DNA of 64,000 nt, from positions 12,586,001 through 12,650,000 of the forward strand of contig JBHGNT010000008.1 in assembly GCA_043228905.1 (NCBI GenBank), written 5' to 3'. A model generated the notes under the pieces. That model did not search any database. It had not been told where the DNA came from and worked only from the letters and a program-made list of their open reading frames with translations. The DNA is from Azolla caroliniana. Lineage: Eukaryota; Polypodiophyta. Shown here one piece after another: positions 55,559-64,000 of this stretch (the first letter of the stretch is position 1; the number at the start of each line of letters is the position of its first letter). The position numbers and the translations under genes are program-made.

Positions 55559-56578
55559 TGTTGATATGCCAATAGCATACAACTGTAACCGACAACCACG
55601 ATAGGTCAAACGTCGACTCTGAACGTTTGGTCAAGAAGATTGTGGTAGGGAAATAGATTGGTCGTCCCTAGTCCTATACTCCGAGACTGATACACAGAAA
55701 ATAGTTGTTATAGTAAACCTGCACTGATCATCGACTATTTGTTAAAATATAATTACGTTGCAGAAAATGTAGCCGAATGTTCGACATATAACAGTTAGAA
55801 GCTTTAAACCATAGAAGTCGACATAGCAGATACACTAGCTACTAAACTTATTTTACAAAATAGAACGATAACATTACAATGCTTTTGGTCCCTTTTTACA
55901 GGTGATCCGAGAGTCTCTCTTCCAAGATTACACTTGCATTCTTCAGCACGAACTACAACAAAATTGTTGTAACTAACTTACTATATATTTTACTTGGTGA
56001 AATTATATTAATTCTTTTTTAATTTCCGACACCTGTTCACATTGTCGATTCCGAACACTGCCGACTCTGACTCTGACTCTCTTCCACACTTGTCTAACTC
56101 CGACCTTTCGACACTGGGTAGTTGATCGGCTAACACTTGGCACGCCTGTGGGACAATGCCTTGCACGGTCGAACCACATCATTTACTCTTGGTCGCAGAC
56201 TTCCTCAGGTTCGTCTTTGTCATCACTTACTTCTTCATTCAGGATGTCAAACAATGTCGGTTCGACATTATTGCGTATGTCAGCGTCGAACGTATGTTGT
56301 TCCCTTTCGCCCCTATGCGTGGATTTGACTTCTACTTCCTCCGTCTCTATGTCGCCTTTATCTTCATTTACTAGTATTGTGTGCTCGGAGTTGGCTGGAG
56401 AGGGTGGTTTGTTGTTATTTGGCCCTAATTTGTTAGTTATTTATTGGCGCTCTCGCTCATACACATCTAGTTGTAAAATTTGTCAATCAGAAACACATAT
56501 GTTGCTACGCCTCGATCTTCGAGACATCCTTGTTAGGACACACGGACCTACCCGATTGAAAACTGAAAGATAGCTGGT
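55559..56578. mobile_element. LTR-like segment T and attached fragment
   Basis: TGTTGATATGCC (55559) to GGCTAACA (56134) could be an LTR, because CTTGGCACGCCTGTGGGA after it looks like a primer site. The following 440 bp hold an open acidic frame on the minus strand (about 56376-56180, with VEPTLFDILNEEVSDD) and no known domain. Orientation and extent are uncertain. Confidence 0.35.
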
Positions 56579-57027
56579 AATAGACTAACACTCGATGAAC
56601 CGGCCTGATTCGCACAAGAAACCGAACCGACCGAAGAAGAAGAAGAAGGGGACACCGGAACCAGACAAGACCCCGAATCAGATTCGGATGAAGATCAAAC
56701 GGAGGAACCGGTGGTTGAAGACCAAAGATGGAGATATCCTCTCAAGGAGAGAAGAGCCCCCCAGAGATTTTCGGATGCAGAGCATGTATTGCAGACCGAT
56801 GAGGGGGAGCTGGAAAGCTTCGAAGAAGCAAAGAAAGACACCCACAACCGTAAGTGGTTAAGGGCCATGCAGGACAAGATAGATTCCTTGCATGAGAACC
56901 ACACATATGAATTGACGAAGCTGCCGAAAGGAAAGAGGGCACTCCGGAACAAGTTGGTGTACAAGCTGAAACCGGGAGACGCTAGAAATCCACCGAGGTA
57001 CAAGGCCCGGATCGTGGTGAAGGGTTT
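56579..57027 (+). mobile_element. Copia-U fragment (C family)
   Basis: Matches the copia C linker and reverse-transcriptase start: an acidic EEE/DSD stretch, WRYPLKERRAPQRF, YELTKLPKGKRALRNK and RYKARIVVKGF. Cut at 57028 by K. Confidence 0.78.
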
Positions 57028-57131
57028 TGTCAGGAATAGTACTGAGACAGAAAGGAAATTAGTACTAAGAGAGGAATATTAGTACTAAGAGGAATAGAGG
57101 GTGTAGAACACTCGAGAGAAGGAGAGAGAGA

Positions 57132-57165
<34 letters not shown>

Positions 57166-57457
57166 TCGAGGGAGAGAAAATGATGATGACAACGATATAT
57201 TATGTGAGAAGAATATACAAGGAAGGCTAGGAGGCTTAAGACTGGTGTTGAACTGATTTGGTTCGAAATAATGCCTTGTGCCTCCAGAGTCCTGAAGCTT
57301 CTAGAATGATCCAGAGAAATCTAGAATATACATTAATTTTCTATAGTAAAACTTAAATAAAAATAATATCTTATGTATTACAATAGATAATGTAGTTGTC
57401 AAGAGCTCGACCCATGTAATATAAGGTCATGGGTTCGAGTCTTGCCATACCATGACA
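57028..57457 (-). repeat. 3' LTR of chromovirus K (430 bp)
   Basis: Plus reading TGTCAGGAATAG...CCATGACA. GT/GA dinucleotide runs at 57121-57166. tRNA-like segment on the plus strand at 57390-57450 (TAGTTGTCAAGAG; B-box GGTTCGAGTCT at 57432-57442). Purine tract GAAGGGGGGGATAG (minus) adjoins. Confidence 0.85.
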
Positions 57458-58680
57458 CTATCCCCCCTTCAAAACACGACGAGTGTCACGAGTCATTTTG
57501 GATTGAGGACCTGGTTTATCTAGATATTGACGATGGAAGTCTTCAAGAAGAGCACAAGCATTGGTCACATTCTCTATTGGTTCCCAAGTAAGCTCGTTGG
57601 GACTATATCCTAACCAATCGACTAAATAGTAGAGCTTGTTGTGAACAATCTTGGAATCGAGGATGGCTGCAACCTCGTATTTAGGTCCATCTTCAAGTTC
57701 GATCGGGGGTGGAGGTTGTGGAATATGTCCTGGGATGGTGTTGTCTTGATAGGGTTCAAGGAGAGAACTATAAAATACCGGAAGTATGCGAACTTGCGGG
57801 GGTAGATCGAGACGAAAAGCACATCATTAATCTTTCCAATAATACGGAAAGGACCTAATCGTCGATAATCCAACTTCTCGCATTGGCGTGTAGTCTTGAT
57901 ATGTCGTCGTAGTAGCCATACCCGATCTCCAATGTTAAAACTGGATGAAAACTGATGATGATCTGCGTAAACCTTGTGTGTTCGTTGAGCTTGTTGTAGA
58001 TGAGTAGATAAATTTGCTTGTATCTTGCATAACCGCTCCAAACGATCCTCTACGCAAGGATTTGTGGGTAACTCTGGGGTTTCAAATACACACCATCGGG
58101 GGTGACAACCCGTACAAGCATAAAATGGCGTAACTTTAGTCGATGAGTGGACAGAGTTATTATAGGAAAATTCAGCGAAGTGGAGAATATCCGCCTAGTC
58201 ATCCTGATGATAGCTTAGAAAGCACCGAAGATACTGCTCCCGCGTTTGATTTGTTCGATCTGCTTGGCCATCGGTTTGCGGGTGGTAGCTGGAGGAGAGG
58301 TTACAAGTGACCTTGAGCATTTTAAAAAGGTGTTTCCAGAATTTCGAGATGAACTGGGGTCCATGGTCGCTGATGTTATTATCAGAAAGACCATGATGCT
58401 GACATACTTCACGCATGACAATTTCGGCGGTTTCTTCACTAGAGATTTCCTTAGTATATGGCAGGAAATGAGCCATCTTCATATATCAATCTACTACTGT
58501 TAAAATCACATTGAATCCCTTAGAGATTGGAAGATTTGTGATAAAATCTAGAGCAATGGATTGCCACGGCTTGCTTGGAATTGGTAATGGTTCTAATAAA
58601 CCATATGGATGATGCCTTGGCATTTGGTCTCTGCAACATGTATCACAAGTCCGAACAAAATCTTCAACAAATTGTCGCAT
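57458..58680 (-). pseudogene. Chromovirus K integrase and chromodomain
   Basis: 58680-58195: integrase C-C pair (CDTCCRDQ), ALDFITNLPISKGFN, NISDHGPQFISKFW, SSYHPQTDGQADRTNQ (the usual Glu reads Asp). 58041-57622: YADHHQFSSSFNIGDRVWLLRRH and the GPF block. 57680-57490: chromodomain (ILDSKIVHNKLYYLVDW, TWEPIENVTNACALLEDF). Several frameshifts. Confidence 0.83.
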
Positions 58681-59600
58681 ACAGGACCACCAAAATGATT
58701 GTTGTACTAAATCTAATGTCTTAGTACTACCAAAATGCCCAACTATATATGTGTCATGACAGTTTTGGACTACTCAAAGGCGGCAAGAACCATTAGGAAC
58801 ATACAAGAGTTTCTTAAAGAATAGTAATCCATCATGACATTCGAATTGTCGATAGTCCGTACCTGGTTGTTGCGACTACGAACAAGATGCTCGAGAGGGA
58901 TCAATTTGTGCTAGAATGGCTTGGGCGAAAGCATCTGTCTTCAAGTCCTCATGTATGGTATCGATAACGTGGGAATCCAAGGACATGTCGAAGACCTATG
59001 TTGCTTGCAGTCGTGTCGGTCCCAAGATTACTTGCTTTTGGTTATTGAAAGTTGGCTCGCCGGGACGTGGTGCTAGATACGAACGTCGTGATAATGCATC
59101 TGCCTTTCCTTGGTGCTTCCCCACACGATATGTAATTTTTAAGTCGAAACACGTGAGGAATTGAGCCCACTGAGCTTGACGTCGATTTAACACACGAGCA
59201 CTCTAAAAGTACGCAAGGTTTTTGTGATCTCTGAATACGGTGACTTGATGAGAGGATCCCTCTAGAAAATGCTTCCATTGCGTAAAAGAGTCCACTATTT
59301 CTAATAGCTCCTTATCATGAATTTCATAGTTGATTTCAGAGTCGTCAAACTTGCGTGAGTTTAAAGCCACATGATGTAGCTTTTCATCATTACCTTGTTG
59401 TGACAGAATGCTACCCAATGTGAAATCTGACGCATCGGCTTCCATGATGAATGGTTTTTCCAAATCAACGTGAGCTACAATAGGAGCCGATGTAAATGCC
59501 TTCTTAAGATTCTCAAAAGCCATGTCCGCTTCTTCAGTCCAAACGAACGATTGTCCCTTCTTAGTAAGTTGTGTGAGAGGCAGAACAAGCTTTGAGTAAT
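58681..59600 (-). pseudogene. Chromovirus K RNase H and spacer
   Basis: 59523-59203: MEADASDFTLGSILSQQGND, YEIHDKELLEIVDSFTQWKHFLEG. 59193-58996: [20 protein letters not shown] and GKADALSRR. Beyond this the finger region (near 58740, GHFGSTKTLDLVQQS type) has stops. Confidence 0.8.
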
Positions 59601-60480
59601 CCTATATAAACTTGCCGTAGTAATTGGGAAAGCCTAAAAAACATTGCACATCTTGCAATGAATGCGGACTTTGCCACTCTACCACCGTTTTGACCTTAGT
59701 TGGATCCATGGACATGCCTTCCGAGGAGATGACATAGCCCAGAAATTCCACCTGGTTGCACCTAAAACTACATTTTTCCAGCTTTGCATAAAGACCATGT
59801 TCTCGAAGTCGTTTTAGTAGTAATAGTACATGAGAATCATGCTCTTCTTGGGTCTTCGAATAAACTAGTAGATCATCCAAATAGATGATCAAACAAACAT
59901 CCAAGAGATCTCGGACTATATCATTTGCCATGTGTTGGAAGACTGTTCGCACATTAGTGAGGCTGAACTGCATGACCGTATACTCGAAGTGCCCATATCT
60001 GGTGCGAAACGCGGTCTTCCATTCATCTCTTGGTCGGATCGGTACGAGGTTATATGATCCCCGTAAGTCGATCTTCGTGAAGAACCTTGCACCATTGATC
60101 CATCCTTTTTCTTGACGAAGAAAATGGGTGCGCCGGCTGGAGATTTCGAATGCCGAATGAAACCATTTTCCAAATTCTCCTCTATATAGGCTTGAAGGAC
60201 TTCTAGCTCGGTTGGTGACAAATTGTAGATCGTTCCTCATGGTGGCTCTTTTCCCGGTTGTAAATCGATGGGGCAATCATACGATCGATGGTGAGGAAGC
60301 GTATTGGCTTGTACTTTATCGAACACATCGGCATAATCATGATACTTCTTTGGAAGTTGAACCATGGACTCCTCTTTAGTGGTGTCGGAAGGTTTTACTG
60401 AAATTACGAAGAGAAACATTTCTTCCTTGCGTCCTTCTTCCCACAATTGATGTAGCGAAATGGTTGCAATCTTATGAGTA
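59601..60480 (-). pseudogene. Chromovirus K reverse transcriptase
   Basis: 60446-60237: KYHDYADVFDKVQANTLPHHRSYDCPIDL. 60276-59602: [35 protein letters not shown], catalytic IIYLDDLLVYSKTQEEHDS and CFLGFPNYYGKFI. A frame change near 60110 joins [20 protein letters not shown]. Confidence 0.83.
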
Positions 60481-61207
60481 GATCCTCGGGCTTGTCGATA
60501 CCGGATTTCTCTTGTTCTCCAATCTATGTCTAGGTTATGTCATTCGAACCATGGTAATCCTAAAACAATGGGGTGTTCTGGGATACTAATTATATTAAAT
60601 GATACTACACACGCTAGATTATCTAGGACAATATTAACGGGCTCTGACTCTTCTATGATATTTCCGGAAGCAATGGGACGACCATCAATGACTACTATAG
60701 AGGCTGGACACGGGAGTTTTCTAAGAGATATCTGATGAGCTTGGGCAAAATTCCTATCCATGAAGCAAGAATTAGCTCCGGAATCTAGGAGTGCTAAGAC
60801 ATGTATTGCAGGGGTACTTTTAGTACTAACTGTTACTTGGGCTACAAACAAATTGCTAACTTGCTTAGAGGGAATGGAACCACGAATGGGCTGCACAGAT
60901 CTAGGGATGTCCAACCAAACGGCTCCTATTTTGGTTGGACTTAGTCGTTTAATTCTTCTTCTAGCTGACTAAGGACATCAAATTTGTTCGCTAGATTTCG
61001 GCTATTAGTACTATTAGGACTATCAAATATTCCTACTGAAATGGATTCGGGTTTAGTACAAGTAGAACTAGCAACTATTTGGTTTACCGTCTTCTTGGCC
61101 TATGGGGACAATTTACTGCATTATGCCCTGGTCCACCGCAATAAAGACATAGTCGATTTGCTCGACATCGCTACTTTTCTTCTTCCAATAATGGTCCGCG
61201 ACGACGT
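60481..61207 (-). pseudogene. Chromovirus K protease and gag zinc knuckle
   Basis: 60914-60540 contains VLALLDSGANSCFMD, the aspartic protease active site, and HPIVLGLPWFEWHD. Upstream the minus strand reads CLYCGGPGHNAVNC (near 61115-61160), an intact nucleocapsid knuckle. Element Z cuts it at 61208. Confidence 0.8.
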
Positions 61208-62302
61208 TGTTGTGAAGTACGAAAGCTTCATATTAAAAGTCTACAATAAGATAAATACGTAACTAAAATAACATTTGATAATGCTTTATATATAAAGATA
61301 ATAATAACAACACATATGATAATATTATATATATATATATATGTAAAGAAAAATAATATATATATATAGATAAATATATTATATTACACAAACAAGACAA
61401 GACTTGAACCAATAACCCCACCCTATGACTTTCAAATCTTACCATTTACTCTATACTAATAATATATATAAAATAAAGGATTTGCTTCATGATATAAAAA
61501 TGACATTACATGTTGTATTCCATAATATTTGAGAGATTCGAACCCACCTCATATACCAAAAGTCAACACACCTACCATTAAGCTAGGTACTTTATTTTTA
61601 AAGCTATAGTTTCATGTTTATTCTTATGCCATATATTTTTTCATACATGAAAGCTCAAATGAGCGAGATGCCTATCATGCATCACATGCATTTCATGCAC
61701 TACATGCATGACATGTACCCTCCAATGCATCATATGCATGGGGGCACCTATTTAAATGGTGAAAGAGAAGATCAAAGGGGGAGAAGTATAAGATATCAAT
61801 CAAATATATATTACATAAGAGATATCATAAAATAGAAAAAGAAAGGAAGAAGTTCAACATAAAGGTGGAGCTCTATCTTGGCGATTGTGGTGGTCAACTC
61901 TCAATAAGAGGGAGGCGGTTCGAGCCTTATATTCATCAAAATATTGAAGTGAAGATTGTTGTGGCCTACTATCAAGAAAGAGAAGAGTGATTATCTTGTG
62001 AGACCAAGTTCGAAGGATCAATACTATCAAGAAAGAGAAGAGTGATTATCTTGTGAGACCAAGTTCGAAGGATCAACGACGCTTACAACCACTTTTGTAA
62101 CTCTTTCATCAAATAATTATAAATCTCTTTTATTCCTTCAAATATCATTCAATATCCTATCTTGTCATATCTTGTTGATCTCTATTTACTCTATCTCTAC
62201 TCTTTCATCTCTTCTGTCCATAATCCCAGTGATTCCTTCCTCACTTTCACGATATCTTTTGTCTACGCAACGCTACGCTTCTAGGCAAGCCACGCCACGA
62301 CA
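61208..62302 (+). repeat. 5' LTR of Gypsy-Z (1095 bp)
   Basis: TGTTGTGAAG...CCACGACA. tRNA-like segments on the minus strand at 61395-61460 (B-box 61401-61410) and 61530-61592 (GGTTCGAATCT, 61534-61544), and on the plus strand at 61870-61935 (GGTTCGAGCC, 61917-61926). ATGCAT block 61676-61742. A 54-bp unit is tandemly doubled at about 61968-62075; the A LTR has one copy. Confidence 0.87.
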
Positions 62303-62369
62303 TAATTTGGTGAACCTGACGTGAAACGGGGAAGTAGAAGAGACATCTAAAGTAAAGATCAACATCAAC

Positions 62370-63473
62370 ATGGTAAGTACGAGTACAATGGATCCGGTAA
62401 TGTTGTTTATTGAAAAGTTGAATCAAGATCGATTATTTCATGCCTTACGAGAAGTCCGAGAGAAGATTGGTATGTTTGATGGCACAAATATTTCGAAGTA
62501 TGTGAATATATATTATGATGAAATGGAAATGTCTGGTATAAATGATGTCAATATGATAGCAAACTTTTATAAATTAGTGGACATGGAATTAAGAGATAGA
62601 ATTCATGAAATACAAACATTGCATAGTTTGGATTGGAATGCATTCAAAGAAGCACTTGTGTCTGAATATGCTCGTGAGGATTTTTCTTGCGTTACTATTT
62701 GTTCATTCCATGAATGGGTCCTAAAAGAAAATAAAGGATTATCTGTGGCTGACACGAAAAAAGAGTTTGATAGATTGTATGGACACTTAAAGCCAGAGGA
62801 AAAAAATTATTTGACTTGGCAAAAGGTTGCTTTATTTTTGCAGGCAGTTGACAAGAGATATAGAAAAGAATTGGAATTCATGCTTGAAGTGCCAAATACT
62901 GAGGATGGTATAAGTGCAGATTGGAATGAGGTAACAAATGCTTGTAATAAATTTATGAAAAGAATGCAAAGGAATGGTGCAATGCTACAAATACCACATG
63001 TGGGAATCACAAATCGGCTTGAGCAAAACATCGAAGTTCAAAGACTTGGTCGAGAACCATCACACGAAATGGTCCATCAACCACGACAAATGATCGAAAC
63101 TAAGAGTGAGTCTTTGCTTGATGATTTAGTTCAAAGTATGAAAGATTTAACAATTAAAGTGGCAAAGCTTGAGAATGGTCAGACTTCGAGGTCAAGGGAA
63201 CCATTTCGACCTCGATGCATGTGGTGTGATAGTCTCGAACATCGATTACATGATTGTGCGGAATATAAAGACATGGAAAATCGAGACTTGGTCTATTGGA
63301 AAAATGGTAATATTTACTTAATTGATACTAGAAGTCCACTTACAAAGAACTTTGGTGATGGTGGTTTTAAGGTTAAGTTTGAAGAAGCTGAAGCAAAGAA
63401 GGCTTCTACAATGTACTACTCGGCAACGGCAGAAATGCGTCTTGATGACATGCCATACCGATCATCATTCTAG
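62370..63473 (+). CDS. gag: Gypsy-Z gag
   Basis: ATG 62370 follows the primer site by about 45 bases. Residues about 25-200 form the gag core (GMFDGTNISKYVNIYYDEM, LRDRIHEIQTLHSLDWNAF, SFHEWVLKENKGLSV), related to element E gag. The knuckle CMWCDSLEHRLHDC (C-x2-C-x4-H-x4-C) is near residue 290. TAG at 63471-63473 ends it, but the same frame stays open to 64000. It forms the virus-like particle and binds element RNA. Confidence 0.88.
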   Translation: MVSTSTMDPVMLFIEKLNQDRLFHALREVREKIGMFDGTNISKYVNIYYDEMEMSGINDVNMIANFYKLVDMELRDRIHEIQTLHSLDWNAFKEALVSEYAREDFSCVTICSFHEWVLKENKGLSVADTKKEFDRLYGHLKPEEKNYLTWQKVALFLQAVDKRYRKELEFMLEVPNTEDGISADWNEVTNACNKFMKRMQRNGAMLQIPHVGITNRLEQNIEVQRLGREPSHEMVHQPRQMIETKSESLLDDLVQSMKDLTIKVAKLENGQTSRSREPFRPRCMWCDSLEHRLHDCAEYKDMENRDLVYWKNGNIYLIDTRSPLTKNFGDGGFKVKFEEAEAKKASTMYYSATAEMRLDDMPYRSSF

Positions 63474-64000
63474 GAGAAGGTTGTAAGTTCAGCACAAAAG
63501 CAAAAGTTGAAGATGGAAGACCTTTGTGTTGATGGAGATTCTGTAAGGAAAAACACTGGATGGGATGTTCTAGTAGATGTTATGACAGTCTATGCTCAGA
63601 TGGAAGAACACCAAGAGCATGAGGTGATGGTGGAAGAAAAAAGGAAAAGATCGGATGATGAGATTGGCTCAACCAAAAAACATGAAACAAGAGAAAGCAA
63701 AAGAAAAGAGATGGATGCAAAAGTTGAAAAAGGTAAATCTAGTCCTTCATTCAAATTAATGTTTGATATTGAAAAGGACATAGATTTAAAGAAAATTTTA
63801 GAAACAAGAATACTAGATAGTCGAGTAGAATTTACACTAAGAGAAGTGTTAGGTATTGCAAAAAAGGAATTTCATGATGAAATAATCGATATTGTGCGAA
63901 GAAAGAAGAAAGTAAATGAGCAGGTTAAAGAGACAAATCCGAAGGTGGCATATGAAGTGGTGAGCAACAAGTCAAACAATATCATTGTTGACTCTCAACA
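63474..64000 (+). CDS. pol: Gypsy-Z pol N-terminal part (runs off the window)
   Basis: Open in the gag frame after the single TAG, 175 codons to the window end. A Lys/Glu-rich linker precedes FKLMFDIEKDIDLKKILETR and VEFTLREVLGIAKKEFHD, the conserved stretch ahead of the protease in this gypsy group. The protease itself is beyond the window. Either TAG is a mutation or gag-pol is made by readthrough. Confidence 0.7.

Larger units (their letters stand above)
57028..61207 (-). mobile_element. Chromovirus K
   Basis: Minus strand: zinc knuckle, protease, reverse transcriptase, RNase H, integrase, chromodomain, 3' LTR (57028-57457). Its gag start and 5' LTR lie right of Z, which inserted at 61208 inside gag. 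Same family as J but better preserved in the protease. Confidence 0.87.
61208..64000 (+). mobile_element. Gypsy-Z, 5' half, same family as A
   Basis: 5' LTR 61208-62302, primer site TTGGTGAACCTGACGTGA from 62307, gag from 62370, then pol to the window end. It resembles A in the LTR and continues the same protein order that A begins with. Inserted in chromovirus K gag. Confidence 0.9.

Noticed and set aside
1-64000. Window ends could be one circular molecule, as A (3' half) and Z (5' half) would make one element
   Set aside because: The flanks differ (Z is in chromovirus K gag, A is in copia B gag) and the bases next to the LTRs do not match (ACGT and GCGA), so they are two insertions of one family.

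Overview
The window is a dense nest of LTR retrotransposons with no convincing host gene and no CRISPR array, rRNA gene or intact tRNA gene. Copia elements with primer sites of the TGGTATCAGAGC type (initiator-tRNA-Met-like), plant-style copia polyproteins, Ty3/gypsy chromoviruses and several non-chromodomain gypsy elements suggest a streptophyte nuclear genome: a land plant, possibly a non-seed plant, or a charophyte alga. I cannot name the species. Element letters below are mine. Boundaries were read by eye from TG...CA ends, primer sites, polypurine tracts (PPTs) and target-site duplications (TSDs), and may be off by 1-2 bases.

Left nest (1-25250). A minus-strand gypsy element D has its 5' LTR at 24761-25250 and runs left. 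It holds a young gag-only LTR element E (16573-20096), a probable solo LTR F (22344-23139), and copia B, whose 3' end is 14871. Copia B is itself split by gypsy A (ending 4433; its 5' part is left of the window) and by a nearly intact minus-strand copia C (7131-12437, TSD ACACA).

Right nest (25838-55558). A decayed B-family copia H is split by copia I (26502-54718). Copia I is split by chromovirus J (27662-32119, TSD ACACC), by a 476-bp solo LTR M (TSD GTGGT) and by copia O (35457-53403, TSD GAAAG). Copia O is split by insert P, by a second B-family copia Q (36603-44771, minus, TSD ATCTC) and by an internally deleted gypsy G (48242-51962). Q is split by a truncated gypsy R (39129-42331). This is five layers: H > I > O > Q > R.

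Right edge (55559-64000). An LTR-like stretch T, a fragment U of a C-family copia, and a minus-strand chromovirus K (57028-61207) are followed by the 5' half of element Z (61208-64000). Z is the same family as A: gag, one in-frame TAG, then the start of pol.

The most unusual signals are: (1) LTRs of the A/Z/F/G/R gypsy group carry tRNA-like segments with recognisable A- and B-boxes, antisense upstream and sense downstream of the promoter-like centre; (2) E encodes a gag related to that of Z but no visible polymerase or integrase, yet has nearly identical LTRs, so it looks like a recently mobile non-autonomous partner; (3) there are several local rearrangements, including an inverted LTR end in J and a protease fragment copied into gag in D.
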